From: Acidobacteriaceae bacterium UBA1307
Lineage (GTDB): Bacteria > Acidobacteriota > Terriglobia > Terriglobales > Acidobacteriaceae
Direction of reading: 5' to 3'
Assembly (NCBI GenBank): GCA_002307235.1
Contig: DBTV01000001.1
Span: 1 to 58,622, forward strand
Length of the DNA: 58,622 bases
Made by a program: the position numbers and the translations under genes. The notes beneath the pieces are model-generated. The model made no database searches and was not told the origin of the DNA. It saw only the letters and a program-made list of their open reading frames with translations. Of this stretch, positions 40,711 to 50,224 are shown piece by piece (positions within the stretch are counted from its first letter, which is position 1; each line of letters starts with the position of its first letter).

Positions 40711-42339
40711 TTATTTCACGCCCGAGCCCACCAGAAGCGATGCGTCCTCTTCCGTCTGCACCTTCGCCTCCGCGCACCAGGCACGCTCGGCACGCAGCTT
40801 CTCGAACTCCGCAAAAGGCTGCGGCCTACCAAACAACCAGCCCTGCCCAAGCACCGGAAGATCCGCGTCGGCAAAGTAGCTGGCCTGCTCCTGCGTTTCG
40901 ACGCCCTCGGCAATCACATTCAGATGCAGCGCCTCGACGATCGAAAGAATCTGCGGAAGAATGCCGACCGTCACCGATCCAGTGCCGATGGCGCGCGTGA
41001 AACTCTGGTCGATCTTGATGGCGTCGACGGCAAGATCGTGCAGATACGACAGGCTCGAATACCCTGTGCCGAAGTCATCGAGGTGCACCTTGTGGCCCTG
41101 GGCGCGCAGCCTGCGAATCGCCTCGATGGCCATGCCGCGCCGCACCGTCGAGCCTTCGGTGATCTCGAGCGTGAGTCCGCCCGCCGGCACATCCTCTTTG
41201 CGCAGCAGATCCTCAAGCCAGACCGGAAACTGCGGATCTTCAAGGTCGTCGGCCGTCACATTCACGCTGACGCGAAAGCCCTCATCCCCGCGCAGAACGG
41301 GCGCAAAATCGCGCAGCACGCGACGAATCATCTGCCGCGTCAGCTCACCGATAAAGCCGCCCTTTCCCGCCAGCGGAATAAAAATGTCAGGGCCCACTGC
41401 GTGGCCGTCCTCGTCTTCCCAACGCGCCAGAGCCTCGGCACCCACCACGCGGCCGCTGTGCAGATCGACAATCGGCTGATAGGCCGCGCGCACCCGGCCC
41501 TTGCGCACCGCGCGCCGCAACTGCTGTTCGAGACTTTTATTGCGCCGATAGAGCAACGCCAGCACGCAGCCCAGCACCGCACCCGCCAGGCCGCACAGCA
41601 ACACCGTTTCGCGATACTGCGCGCGATTCATCGCAATCGCATCGGGAATGGCGACAAAGCTCGTCACGCAATCGAAGAAGCGGATCGAGCAGCGCGTCGC
41701 ATAGAGCGTGCCGTCCTGCTGCGCGAGGCCCTCGTTGCCAAGAATCTGCGCGGGGATCGCCGCCCCGTCGCCCAGCAGGCGGCCACGGCGCTGCGTCGGC
41801 GCATCCATCGCCGTTTCCACAAAACGCAGCGGCTCCGGCTCCACGTGCAGCCGCGTCATCGGCGTGTAGACCACAAAGGAGTCGCCGCGCTCAAGGGTGA
41901 TCGTGCTCAGGCCGGTGCTCTGGTAAGGAACAAGATTGCGATAAATCGCGGTGCCGTCCTGCTGTGTAAACTCCGGCTCGCCCAGCGAAGACGTCTGCGC
42001 GGGCTTGCCCAGCGCCGCCGAGCACGCGATGGCGCCCGCGCGCATCCGGCCGGCATCCTTCAGCGATTGCGATTCAAAGATCAGCGCGCGCAGATAGGCA
42101 ATCTCCGGCGCGGCGCAGTTCTTGTGTTCGGAGGCATCAATGGCTGCCAGCGCCGTGCGCAGTTCCAGATCAGCGGCCTCTTCGTCGGCCACGAGACGAC
42201 CCGCATAGTTGTCCAGCCGCGCCTGCATCATGCGGATCGTGACAACACGCGCCACCCAAAGACCCAGCGCCACGCCCAGAATCCCGGCGCAGACCGTCAC
42301 GATGAATGTGGTCAAAATTCTCTGTTTGAGTGTCGGCAT
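40711..42339 (-). CDS. CSS-motif EAL phosphodiesterase (c-di-GMP), membrane-bound
   Basis: The 542-residue product has two membrane helices (about 10-30 and 235-255) that enclose a periplasmic CSS-motif domain. Its paired Cys lie in EHKNCAAPEIAYLRALIFES and IACSAALG, so the second motif reads CSA rather than CSS. A cytoplasmic EAL domain (about 275-515) follows with AEALARW, LDDFGTGYSSL, AIKIDQSF and VIAEGVETQ. These enzymes hydrolyse c-di-GMP, and in known members the Cys pair forms a disulfide that responds to periplasmic redox state. The gene lies close to the GGDEF-EAL gene (three genes away), giving two c-di-GMP proteins within 7 kb. Confidence 0.9.
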   Translation of the reverse strand: MPTLKQRILTTFIVTVCAGILGVALGLWVARVVTIRMMQARLDNYAGRLVADEEAADLELRTALAAIDASEHKNCAAPEIAYLRALIFESQSLKDAGRMRAGAIACSAALGKPAQTSSLGEPEFTQQDGTAIYRNLVPYQSTGLSTITLERGDSFVVYTPMTRLHVEPEPLRFVETAMDAPTQRRGRLLGDGAAIPAQILGNEGLAQQDGTLYATRCSIRFFDCVTSFVAIPDAIAMNRAQYRETVLLCGLAGAVLGCVLALLYRRNKSLEQQLRRAVRKGRVRAAYQPIVDLHSGRVVGAEALARWEDEDGHAVGPDIFIPLAGKGGFIGELTRQMIRRVLRDFAPVLRGDEGFRVSVNVTADDLEDPQFPVWLEDLLRKEDVPAGGLTLEITEGSTVRRGMAIEAIRRLRAQGHKVHLDDFGTGYSSLSYLHDLAVDAIKIDQSFTRAIGTGSVTVGILPQILSIVEALHLNVIAEGVETQEQASYFADADLPVLGQGWLFGRPQPFAEFEKLRAERAWCAEAKVQTEEDASLLVGSGVK

Positions 42340-42479
42340 AGTTGATCGCACACAACCACACGCCGTTCCGCGACGGGGAGCCGCAGGCCACGATGCAACA
42401 TGGAAGTGTCGATCTGTTTATCGGAGACTGCGCGACCGAGTTGATAAACAGGCGATGAATTCCTTAGAAAGACTTCATC

Positions 42480-43949
42480 TTATAAGCGCGTTTGTCGCGT
42501 TTCCACGCAATCTCCGGTGCATTGTGCGCGCGATGACGCTGCCGACTTCGCCGCCGCGATCATCGCCGCCAGACTGCGCTCAACATCCTCGTCGCTCGTG
42601 GCCCAGGAACTGACGCTGATACGCATCGCCGTGTGCCCCTGCCAGACCGTCGAGCCGCACCAGCAGGTGCCGTCCTTCTGAATATTTTTGATAGTACGTA
42701 AAGTCTTTTCGGCGTCTCCAAAAGAAACCAGCACCTGATTGATGACGACCTCGTTGAGAATCTCGTAGCCAGCGGCCTGCAATCCTTCGGCAAAGCGCCG
42801 CGCATGCGCCGAGGTTCGCTCCACCAGTTGCGCCATACCGCTGCGGCCCAGCGATTTGAGCGTGGCCCACAGCTCGACGCCACGGGCCCGGCGCGAAAGC
42901 TCCGGGTTGTAGTCGGTCGGCTCGCGCCGCTCGCCCAGCAACAGATAGGCCGCGCGGATCGACATCGCCGCCCGCAACTGCGCAGGCTCCCGCACCAGCG
43001 CGATGCCGCAGTCGTAGCCCATGTTGGGCCACTTGTGCCCGTCGGTCGCCCAACTGTCAGCCAACTCGAAGCCTTCCACCAAAGGAGCAAGCGGCGGAGC
43101 CGTGCGCGCCCACAGGCCAAAGGCGCCATCGACATGGATCCAGGCGCCAGCCTTGCGGGCGAGGGGTGCAATCTCTGTCGCGGGATCGAAGGCGCCGGTG
43201 TTTACGTTGCCCGCCTGCAGGCAGAGGATGGTGCGATCGTCGAGCGCGGGCACGGCATCGGCACGCATCCGGCCCTGATCGTCCACCGGAACGCGGATCA
43301 CGCGCTTGCGCCCAAGGCCGAGCAGCCCCAGAGCCTTGAGGACCGAGGCATGCACCTCGTCACCAACCACGACGCGAATCTCAGGCGCGCCATAAAGGCC
43401 GTCCTCTTCGACATTCCAGCCCTGACGGGCCAACAGCGCATGACGCGCGGCGGCCAGCGCCGTAAAGTTGGCCATCGTCGCGCCGGTGGTAATGGCGCCG
43501 CCGGTTCCCTCGGGAAGACGCAGCAGCTCCCGCACCCAGCCGAGCGCAACCTCTTCAAGGGTCACGGCCGCCGGAGATTGCACAAAAAACGATGCATTCT
43601 GATCCCAGGCATGCACCAGCCACGAGGCCACCAGCGCCGCCGGCAGGCAACCGCCATTCACAAAGCCGAAGTTCCGGCCAGCGGTCTTGCGGATCGTCGC
43701 CGGAGCGGCCACCGTGTCGAGCAGCGCAAGAATCGCCTCGGGGCTGGTGGGCAGCTCGGGCGCAGCCTCATGCAAGCGCGCAAGGGCGGCCACGGCATCG
43801 GCCGAGGGCTCGACCGGACGGTCGTTTTCCTCATCAAGATAGTCTGTCGCGGCACGGGCGGTCTGCTCGAGCAACGCACGGCGCGCGGCACGAAATTCGG
43901 GATCGGTGGTATCCAGGGCAAAGGGAAGAAACTTCGAAGATTCAGACAT
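42480..43949 (-). CDS. PLP-dependent group II amino acid decarboxylase-like protein
   Basis: The 489-residue protein is a fold-type I PLP enzyme of the aromatic-L-amino-acid/glutamate decarboxylase group. It has an N-terminal GRNFGFVNGGCLPAAL, SGA-type cofactor motif TGGAITTGATMANFTALAAAR, ICLQAGNVNTGAFDP, VDGAFGLWAR with the PLP-binding Asp, and the Schiff-base lysine in WATDGHKWPN. Length and motif order fit the family; the substrate cannot be read from sequence. The C-terminal tail of about 20 residues is Ser/Arg/Cys-rich and unconserved. It is divergent to rimP. Confidence 0.88.
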   Translation of the reverse strand: MSESSKFLPFALDTTDPEFRAARRALLEQTARAATDYLDEENDRPVEPSADAVAALARLHEAAPELPTSPEAILALLDTVAAPATIRKTAGRNFGFVNGGCLPAALVASWLVHAWDQNASFFVQSPAAVTLEEVALGWVRELLRLPEGTGGAITTGATMANFTALAAARHALLARQGWNVEEDGLYGAPEIRVVVGDEVHASVLKALGLLGLGRKRVIRVPVDDQGRMRADAVPALDDRTILCLQAGNVNTGAFDPATEIAPLARKAGAWIHVDGAFGLWARTAPPLAPLVEGFELADSWATDGHKWPNMGYDCGIALVREPAQLRAAMSIRAAYLLLGERREPTDYNPELSRRARGVELWATLKSLGRSGMAQLVERTSAHARRFAEGLQAAGYEILNEVVINQVLVSFGDAEKTLRTIKNIQKDGTCWCGSTVWQGHTAMRISVSSWATSDEDVERSLAAMIAAAKSAASSRAQCTGDCVETRQTRL

Positions 43950-44151
43950 AACGGCTATCCAAAGTCTAGCATCCGGTCAAATTTGCGCCCGCAGACGGAA
44001 TGGCCCGTGCGCTCGTTGGGAATGGGCCTGATTTTCAACGGGACAACACGCGATTTTTCTTTGCTTTCCTCCCATTTCGCGGTATTCTGACGATGCAGAC
44101 GCGTTTGTCCGTCAGAAAGAGTCCGTGTGCGTACCGGCTGGCGGAGAGATG

Positions 44152-44178
44152 AGTGGGCTTAGAGCCCACTTTTTATTT
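44152..44178 (+). terminator. Attenuator-like hairpin in the rimP-nusA-infB leader
   Basis: AGTGGGCT (44152-44159) and AGCCCACT (44163-44170) form an 8-bp stem with a 3-base loop, followed by TTTTATTT. It lies about 120 bases before rimP. Terminator-type hairpins ahead of rimP-nusA are known from several bacterial groups as a site of NusA feedback; the role here is inferred. The rest of the 349-base gap 43950-44298 shows no gene; the promoter was not located. Confidence 0.6.
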
Positions 44179-44298
44179 GCAGCAACAAATGGGTGCGGGA
44201 GCCCGGAGAATCCGGAGCGCCGGAAAGACCGTAAACTCCTTCAGCATCAATCGTTTCACAAAGGATTTCGGCCGCGCTCCGTGCGCGGCGCAGCCACT

Positions 44299-44889
44299 AT
44301 GGCCATCAAGATCGAGGAAATTCGCGAGGCTGCCCAGCGGGTTGCCGCCAGCCACGGGCTGGAGCTGGTCGACATCGAGTTCGCCGGCCCTGCCAAGGAA
44401 CGTACGCTCAGGGTTTTTCTGGAAAAAGACGCCGAGGGCCGTGCGCAACTGAAAGCCGCCATTGAAGCCGGCGGCGAGGATCTTCCCGAGCGGCTCGTGC
44501 ATGGCACGCTGAACGTCGAGCAGCTCTCCGGCGTTACCCATGAAGATTGTTCGGCTTTCAGCCGCGACTTTGGCGTGCTGCTGGACGTGGAAGACCTGAT
44601 TCCGGGCGATGCCTACACGCTCGAAACCAGTTCCCCCGGTTTGGACCGGAAGCTGCGCGGCGCCGAGGATTTTACGCGGTTTATCGGGTCACTGGCGAAG
44701 ATTCAGACCTTTGAACCGATCCGCAACAACCGGCACTGGCAGGGGCGCCTGATCGCGACCACGGCCGAAGGCTTGACGCTGGACCTGAACGCGGTCCGGC
44801 AGAACAGCAAGAGCCGCAAGGCCGGCGTCAGTCAGGTCGAGATCGCCTTCGCCAATGTCGAGAAGGCCAATCTGGTTCCGGAAATTTAA
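44299..44889 (+). CDS. rimP: Ribosome maturation factor RimP
   Basis: RimP assists 30S subunit assembly. The 196-residue product begins MAIKIEEIREAAQRVAASHG and has GLELVDIEFAGPAKERTLRVFLEKD, GVTHEDCSAFSRDFGVLLDVEDLIPGDAYTLETSSPGLDR, the conserved DLIPGxYxLEVSSPGLDR core, and a C-terminal SH3-like domain. An internal insert (about residues 50-72, RAQLKAAIEAGGEDLPERLV) makes it longer than E. coli RimP. The open frame extends 58 codons upstream into the leader and is not coding. Confidence 0.93.
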   Translation: MAIKIEEIREAAQRVAASHGLELVDIEFAGPAKERTLRVFLEKDAEGRAQLKAAIEAGGEDLPERLVHGTLNVEQLSGVTHEDCSAFSRDFGVLLDVEDLIPGDAYTLETSSPGLDRKLRGAEDFTRFIGSLAKIQTFEPIRNNRHWQGRLIATTAEGLTLDLNAVRQNSKSRKAGVSQVEIAFANVEKANLVPEI

Positions 44890-45020
44890 TCTTTCCCTGC
44901 TTTTGCTAGATGTGGGGCAAGGAAACGGCGCGGGCGAGATCCGCGCGGGCAGTAGAAATTGACAGCCGGCACGCGGGCCGAACGCCCGAAGCCGCCAGCA
45001 CAACGAGAGAGTCCCCAAGT

Positions 45021-46592
45021 ATGTCCACCAGCGCTTTGTATCAGACCATCGAGCTGCTCAGCCAGGAAAAGAGCATAGACCCGGCCGTCATCGTCGGCGC
45101 CGTCGAGGAAGCGATTGCTTTGGCCACCCGCAAGTTCTACAAGACCCAGGAGAACATGCGCGGCGAACTCAACAAGGAAACCGGCGAGATCACGGCTTAC
45201 ATTTATAAAACCGTCGTCGCCGATGCCGATCAGGTCGAGGATTCGATCAACCAGATCACGCTCGAAGAGGCCGAGGAACTGGCTCCGGGCGTGGAAGTGG
45301 GCAGCGAAATTCGCATTTATAAAGACACCAGCCCGCTCGGCCGCATCGCCGCGCAGCTGGCCAAGCAGGTCATCTTCCAGAAGGTGCGCGAGGCCGAGCG
45401 CGACACGATCTTCCAGGAGTACGCGCATCGCGAAAAGGAAGTGCTGACGGCGACCGTCAAGCGGGTCGAGGGTCAGGACGTGGTCTTTGATCTGGGCAAG
45501 GCCGAGGCGCGCTGCCCCAAGCGCGAGCAGTCGCGTCTGGAGCAGTTCACGGTGGGCGAGCGCGTCCGCGTGGTGCTGATCAAGGTCGACCGCGCCGCCA
45601 AGGGACCGCAGGTGATCGTCAGCCGCGCCGCGCCGGAGCTGGTCATCAACCTGTTCCAGTCCGAGGTTCCCGAAATCTATGACAACACGGTGAGCATCCG
45701 GGCCATCGCGCGCGAAGCCGGCGAGCGGACCAAGATCGCCGTGCAATCCCGCGACAAGGATGTGGATCCGGTCGGTGCCTGCGTGGGCATGAAGGGTATG
45801 CGCGTGCAGTCGATCATCCGCGAGTTGCGCGGTGAAAAGATCGACATCATCGAGTATTCGGACGAGATTACGACCTTTGCCGAAAAGGCTTTGCAGCCGG
45901 CCAAGGTCAGCCGCGTCTCGATCACCGACCTGACCGACAAGCAGCTTGAGGTCATCGTCGATGACACGCAGCTTTCGCTGGCAATTGGCAAGAAGGGGCA
46001 GAATGTGCGCCTGGCGGCCAAGCTCCTCGGCTGGAAGATCGACATCAAGAGCGAAGAGGAGAAGCGTCAGGAGGTCGAGCAGCAGATGCAGGCGCTGTCC
46101 GGCGGCCCGACGACGCCGATCGAGCAGGTCACCGAGCTGGGCGAGACGATTCTTCAGAAGCTGGTGGCGGCCGGTATCACGACCGTCGAGGCTCTGGCGG
46201 ACATGACCCCCGAGCAGCTTGAAGAGATTCCGGGCATCGGCGAAAAGACGCTCGAAAAGATTTCGGTCGCGGTACGCCACTACTTCGGACACTTCGAAGA
46301 GGGCGCCGAGGACGAAACGGCCGAGGGTGAAATGCCCGAAGCCGCGGAAGAAAACGGCGAAGAAGAGATTCCGGAAGCCGAGGCAGTGGTCGCGGGCGAT
46401 GAGGCCGAGGCCGAGAACAATGCCGACGTTCTGGAAGAAGCCGAAGGCGTTGAAGCGATGGAAACCGGTGACGATTCCGAGAGCGCGGAAGAAACGGCTC
46501 TTGAGGATGCGCCTGTCGCTGAAGACGCACAGGAGATTGCTATGGAAAACCAGGAATCGGAGCAGAAGTCGGATGCGGAGCAGGGCGCGTAG
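45021..46592 (+). CDS. nusA: Transcription termination/antitermination factor NusA
   Basis: NusA binds RNA polymerase and nascent RNA. The 523-residue product has the N-terminal RNAP-binding domain (starting MSTSALYQTIELLSQEKSID), an S1 domain (about 135-200), two KH domains (with GVGMKGMRVQSIIRELRGEK and LAIGKKGQNVRLAAKL), and a C-terminal helix-hairpin-helix-type repeat (EALADMTPEQLEEIPGIGEKTLEKI). An acidic tail of about 100 residues (Glu/Ala-rich) closes the protein, as in other bacteria with long NusA. The start is taken at ATG 45021; upstream codons are not conserved. Confidence 0.96.
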   Translation: MSTSALYQTIELLSQEKSIDPAVIVGAVEEAIALATRKFYKTQENMRGELNKETGEITAYIYKTVVADADQVEDSINQITLEEAEELAPGVEVGSEIRIYKDTSPLGRIAAQLAKQVIFQKVREAERDTIFQEYAHREKEVLTATVKRVEGQDVVFDLGKAEARCPKREQSRLEQFTVGERVRVVLIKVDRAAKGPQVIVSRAAPELVINLFQSEVPEIYDNTVSIRAIAREAGERTKIAVQSRDKDVDPVGACVGMKGMRVQSIIRELRGEKIDIIEYSDEITTFAEKALQPAKVSRVSITDLTDKQLEVIVDDTQLSLAIGKKGQNVRLAAKLLGWKIDIKSEEEKRQEVEQQMQALSGGPTTPIEQVTELGETILQKLVAAGITTVEALADMTPEQLEEIPGIGEKTLEKISVAVRHYFGHFEEGAEDETAEGEMPEAAEENGEEEIPEAEAVVAGDEAEAENNADVLEEAEGVEAMETGDDSESAEETALEDAPVAEDAQEIAMENQESEQKSDAEQGA

Positions 46593-46706
46593 CATGCGCC
46601 CCCTTCTACACCCATCACATGTTCAGTGTAATTTTTTACGGCGCCAATGCCATGAGGTAGCCATGAGCAACTAAGGGCTTTGGGCAGAAGTAGTGAAAAG
46701 AGGCGG

Positions 46707-49700
46707 ATGAGTAAGGTTCGAATCAACGATCTCGCACGCGAGATGGAAGTCAAGAGCAAACAGATTCTTGACGTATTGGCAGATCTCGGTCTGGCGACCG
46801 GCAAGACCCACTCCAGTTCGATTGAGCTGGATGAGGCGGAGAAGGTTCGCGCACGTTTCAAAAATGGTGGCGCGCCCGCCCGTGGGCCACAGGAGATTAC
46901 TCCCAAGATTGACCTCTCGCACATCTCCAAGCCCGGCGATGTGATGAAGGCCATTCTGGCGAAGAAGCAGGCACAGGAAGAGAGCGCCCATCCGGCCCCG
47001 GCGGCACCGAAGCCGGCCGTGGTGGTTGCGCCTCCGAGCCCTGAGAAGACCGCGGCCAAGCCGGCCGTCGTCGTAACGCCCGCGCCACGCAGAATTGTTC
47101 CGCAGCCACGGCCCGCGCCCGCTATTGTTCACGCGCCCGCCATCGCCTCCAAGCCTCCGGCCCATCCGGTTGTCGCCAAGCCCGCCGTTGCCACGCCTCC
47201 GGCCAAGCCCGTGGTGGTGGTAGCTCCGCCAGCCGCAGCCGCAAAACCCGCGGCAGAAAAGCCGGTTGTCGTGAATTCCGTCGCAGAACCGCCCCAGATC
47301 GAAGTCACCAAGCCCGTAATCCAGGCTCCTCCGCCCCCCGCGCCCGTTGCGGAAAAGCCTGTTTCGACCGTTGTTCCCACGCCCGTCGAAGCAGCCAAGC
47401 CCGCAGCAGCTCCGGCACCGGTGGAAACGCCCGTGGCGGCCAAGCCTGCTCCCGTGGCTCCGACGCCTGCTGCTCCGGCAGCAGCGGTTGCCGCGCCTGC
47501 GGCTGCTCCCGTGGCGGCAACAGCGACCACGCCCGCAGCCGTGCAGCCTGCCACGGCGAAGCCCGCAGCTCCGGCACCCGGCGTTCATCCGGTCGTGCAT
47601 CACGCTGGCGTTACGCCCGCGCCGAAGCACTCGCTCATCTCCGGTGTCCCGGCTCCCAAGCCCGGCCGCCGCATGGTGATGCCGCAGACGGGTCCGCGCC
47701 CGGTCTACAAGGCGACGGTTCCGCCGCCGCCCCCGCCGCAACCGGTCAACAACAACAATTTCGGCCAGAACACCGGCCTGCAGCGCGGCCGTCCGATCTT
47801 TGACCGTCGCCCGGGTGGCGCTCCTGGCGGCTTCCAGCCTCGTCCAGGCGCACCGGGCCAGTTCCCGGGTGGACCGCGTCCGAAGCACCCGACCCGCGCC
47901 GGCTTCCCCGGCCAGGGTGGCCCTGGCGCACCAGGCGCACGTCCTGGCTTTGGCGCTCGCCCCGGCTTTGGCGCACCGCGTCCCGGCGGCTTTGGCGCTC
48001 GTCCCGGAGGCCCTGGTGGCGCACCGCCGACCGGCGATGCCGGCCGTCCGCAGCGCGCACCTTCGCGTGGCCGTGGCCGTGGCCAGCAGCAGTATCCGAA
48101 GACCAAGGAAGGCCCGATGAAGGGCTACGCGCCGCCACGCTATGGCAGCGCGCCGCAGTACAGCAACGAGCCTTTGCCGATCACCCGTGAGATCACCGTC
48201 ACCGAAGGCATCAGCGTCAAGGATCTGGCCGAGAAGCTCGACATTCGCGCCAAGGATCTGATCGCGTTGTTGCTGATGCGTGGCATGATGGTCACCGTCA
48301 ACCAGTCTCTCGATGCCGAGATGGTCAAGGACCTGTCGTCGCGTTTCGGCGCCAAGGCCAACGTCATCAGCTACGAGGAAGAGCTGGAGAACGAGGCGAT
48401 CGAAGAGGTCCTCGACGCCGACAATACCGATGTCATCGAGGTTCCGCGCGCTCCTGTCGTTACCGTCATGGGCCACGTCGATCACGGTAAGACTTCGCTG
48501 CTCGACGCGATCCGCGAGACCGACGTCGTTTCGGGCGAGGCCGGCGGCATCACGCAGCACATCGGCGCCTACAAGGTGAAGTTCACCAAGGAAGGTTCTC
48601 CGGCTTCGGGCCGCGAGATCGTCTTCCTCGATACTCCTGGCCATGAGGCCTTCACCCGCATGCGTGCGCGCGGCGCCAAGGTCACCGACATTGTCGTGAT
48701 CGTCGTCGCCGCCGATGACGGCGTGATGCCCCAGACCATTGAGGCCATCGACCACGCCAAGGCAGCCGACGTGCCGATCATCGTCGCCGTCAACAAGATC
48801 GACAAGCCCGAGGCGAATCCCGACCGGGTCAAGAAGCAGCTTGCCGACCGCGGCCTGATCCCCGAGGAGTGGGCCGGCGGTGGAGACAGTTCGACGGTCT
48901 TCGTCGAAGTCTCCGCGAAGAAGCACCTCAACCTTGATCTGTTGCTCGAGATGATCTGCCTGGTCTCGGACATCAAGGCTCCGAAGGCAACGCCGGCCCG
49001 CAAGGCCGTCGGTTCGGTCATCGAAGCCAAGCTCGATCGTGGTCGCGGCGCCGTGGCCAGCATCCTGGTTCAGGACGGCACTCTGCACCTGAATGACAGC
49101 TACATTGTCGGCAACACCTTCGGCAAGGTCCGCGCCATGTTTGATGACCGCGGCCGCGCCATTGAAGAAGCCGGACCTTCGACCCCGGTCGAAGTGCTCG
49201 GTCTCGAATCGATCCCGGATGCGGGCGATACCTTCCTGGTCGTTGCTGATCGCGACAAGGCCAAGGGCATTGCCACCTATCGCAAGATGAAGGAACGCGA
49301 CGCACAGCTTTCGAAGAGCTCGCGTCTGTCGCTTGAGGGCCTGGCCGAACAGATTCGTCTGGCCGGTGTGAAGGATCTGGCCCTGATCATCAAGGGCGAC
49401 GTTACCGGTTCGGTCGAAGTGCTGGCCGACTCGCTGGTCAACATGTCGACCGAGAAGGTGCGCATCAAGGTCATCCGCTCGGGCGTCGGAACGATCACCG
49501 AGAGCGATGTGCTGCTGGCCACCGCCTCCAACGCCATCGTCATCGGCTTCAACTCGCGCCCCGAGCGCAAGGCCGCGGAACTGGCGCAGCAGGAGAACGT
49601 GGAGATTCGTCAGCACTCGATCATCTACGAGTTGCAGGACGAGATCCGCAAGGCCATGTTCGGCATGCTCGAGCCGGTCTTCAAGGAAAACTACCTGGGC

Positions 49701-50069
49701 AAGGCACAAATCCTCAACATCTTCCACATCCCGAAGGTGGGCACCATCTCTGGTTGCAGCGTCAAGGACGGCGTCATTCGCCGCGATGCCGAGATCAAGG
49801 TGATGCGCGATGGCGTGGAAATGTTCAAGGGCAAGGTTGTCTCGCTCAAGCGCTTCAAGGACGACGTCAAGGAAGTCACCAATGGCATGGAGTGCGGTAT
49901 CGGCATCTCCGGCTATGGCAACGAACTGAAGGCGGGCGACATTCTCGAGGCCTTTACGACCGAGAAGATCGCGGCCGACCTCGGCCAGCTCGCCACGGAG
50001 AAGGCCAAGGCCACGGCAGCCGCTGCTGCTGCCGCTGCCGCCGCCGCCGCCGAGCCCACCGAAGCGTAG
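46707..50069 (+). CDS. infB: Translation initiation factor IF-2
   Basis: IF-2 is the GTPase that brings fMet-tRNA to the 30S subunit. The 1120-residue product has an N-terminal IF2N motif (MSKVRINDLAREMEVKSKQIL), a very long linker (about 60-490) that is Ala/Pro/Val/Lys-rich and then Gly/Pro/Arg-rich, a second IF2N region (VTEGISVKDLAEKLDIRAKD), the G domain with GHVDHGKTS near residue 590, DTPGHEAFTRMRARG and NKIDKPEAN, and the C-terminal domains. ATG 46707 carries the MSKVRIN start, with AGAGGCGG as ribosome binding site. The gap 46593-46706 from nusA (114 bases) shows no other feature. Confidence 0.97.
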   Translation: MSKVRINDLAREMEVKSKQILDVLADLGLATGKTHSSSIELDEAEKVRARFKNGGAPARGPQEITPKIDLSHISKPGDVMKAILAKKQAQEESAHPAPAAPKPAVVVAPPSPEKTAAKPAVVVTPAPRRIVPQPRPAPAIVHAPAIASKPPAHPVVAKPAVATPPAKPVVVVAPPAAAAKPAAEKPVVVNSVAEPPQIEVTKPVIQAPPPPAPVAEKPVSTVVPTPVEAAKPAAAPAPVETPVAAKPAPVAPTPAAPAAAVAAPAAAPVAATATTPAAVQPATAKPAAPAPGVHPVVHHAGVTPAPKHSLISGVPAPKPGRRMVMPQTGPRPVYKATVPPPPPPQPVNNNNFGQNTGLQRGRPIFDRRPGGAPGGFQPRPGAPGQFPGGPRPKHPTRAGFPGQGGPGAPGARPGFGARPGFGAPRPGGFGARPGGPGGAPPTGDAGRPQRAPSRGRGRGQQQYPKTKEGPMKGYAPPRYGSAPQYSNEPLPITREITVTEGISVKDLAEKLDIRAKDLIALLLMRGMMVTVNQSLDAEMVKDLSSRFGAKANVISYEEELENEAIEEVLDADNTDVIEVPRAPVVTVMGHVDHGKTSLLDAIRETDVVSGEAGGITQHIGAYKVKFTKEGSPASGREIVFLDTPGHEAFTRMRARGAKVTDIVVIVVAADDGVMPQTIEAIDHAKAADVPIIVAVNKIDKPEANPDRVKKQLADRGLIPEEWAGGGDSSTVFVEVSAKKHLNLDLLLEMICLVSDIKAPKATPARKAVGSVIEAKLDRGRGAVASILVQDGTLHLNDSYIVGNTFGKVRAMFDDRGRAIEEAGPSTPVEVLGLESIPDAGDTFLVVADRDKAKGIATYRKMKERDAQLSKSSRLSLEGLAEQIRLAGVKDLALIIKGDVTGSVEVLADSLVNMSTEKVRIKVIRSGVGTITESDVLLATASNAIVIGFNSRPERKAAELAQQENVEIRQHSIIYELQDEIRKAMFGMLEPVFKENYLGKAQILNIFHIPKVGTISGCSVKDGVIRRDAEIKVMRDGVEMFKGKVVSLKRFKDDVKEVTNGMECGIGISGYGNELKAGDILEAFTTEKIAADLGQLATEKAKATAAAAAAAAAAAAEPTEA

Positions 50070-50084
50070 TCTTCGAACAACCCC

Positions 50085-50130
50085 AAGGGCCCGCCGTTCC
50101 ACTCCGGAGCGGCGGGCCTTTGCTTTTTCT
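50085..50130 (+). terminator. Terminator after infB
   Basis: GGCCCGCCG (50088-50096) pairs with CGGCGGGCC (50110-50118) around a 13-base loop, followed by TTTGCTTTTTCT. It ends the rimP-nusA-infB operon. Confidence 0.85.
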
Positions 50131-50188
50131 CCCGCACCACTCTGCAAAGCGAATCTTCCGTACCTGAAAGAAACAGGCTCGCATCGCT

Positions 50189-50194
50189 TACAAT
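50189..50194 (+). promoter_or_regulatory. -10 element TACAAT for the GT2 gene
   Basis: TACAAT followed by T-rich sequence lies 31 bases before the TTG start at 50225. A good Shine-Dalgarno (GGAGG) stands between them. No -35 match is clear. Confidence 0.4.
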
Positions 50195-50224
50195 TTTTAT
50201 AGTTTCTTCCGTGGAGGCCTTTGC

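Noticed and set aside
38818..42345. A 1175-codon plus-strand frame opposite the hypothetical, peptidase and EAL genes.
   Set aside because: It spans several unrelated real genes on the other strand, which cannot happen for a true gene; its length reflects high GC content.
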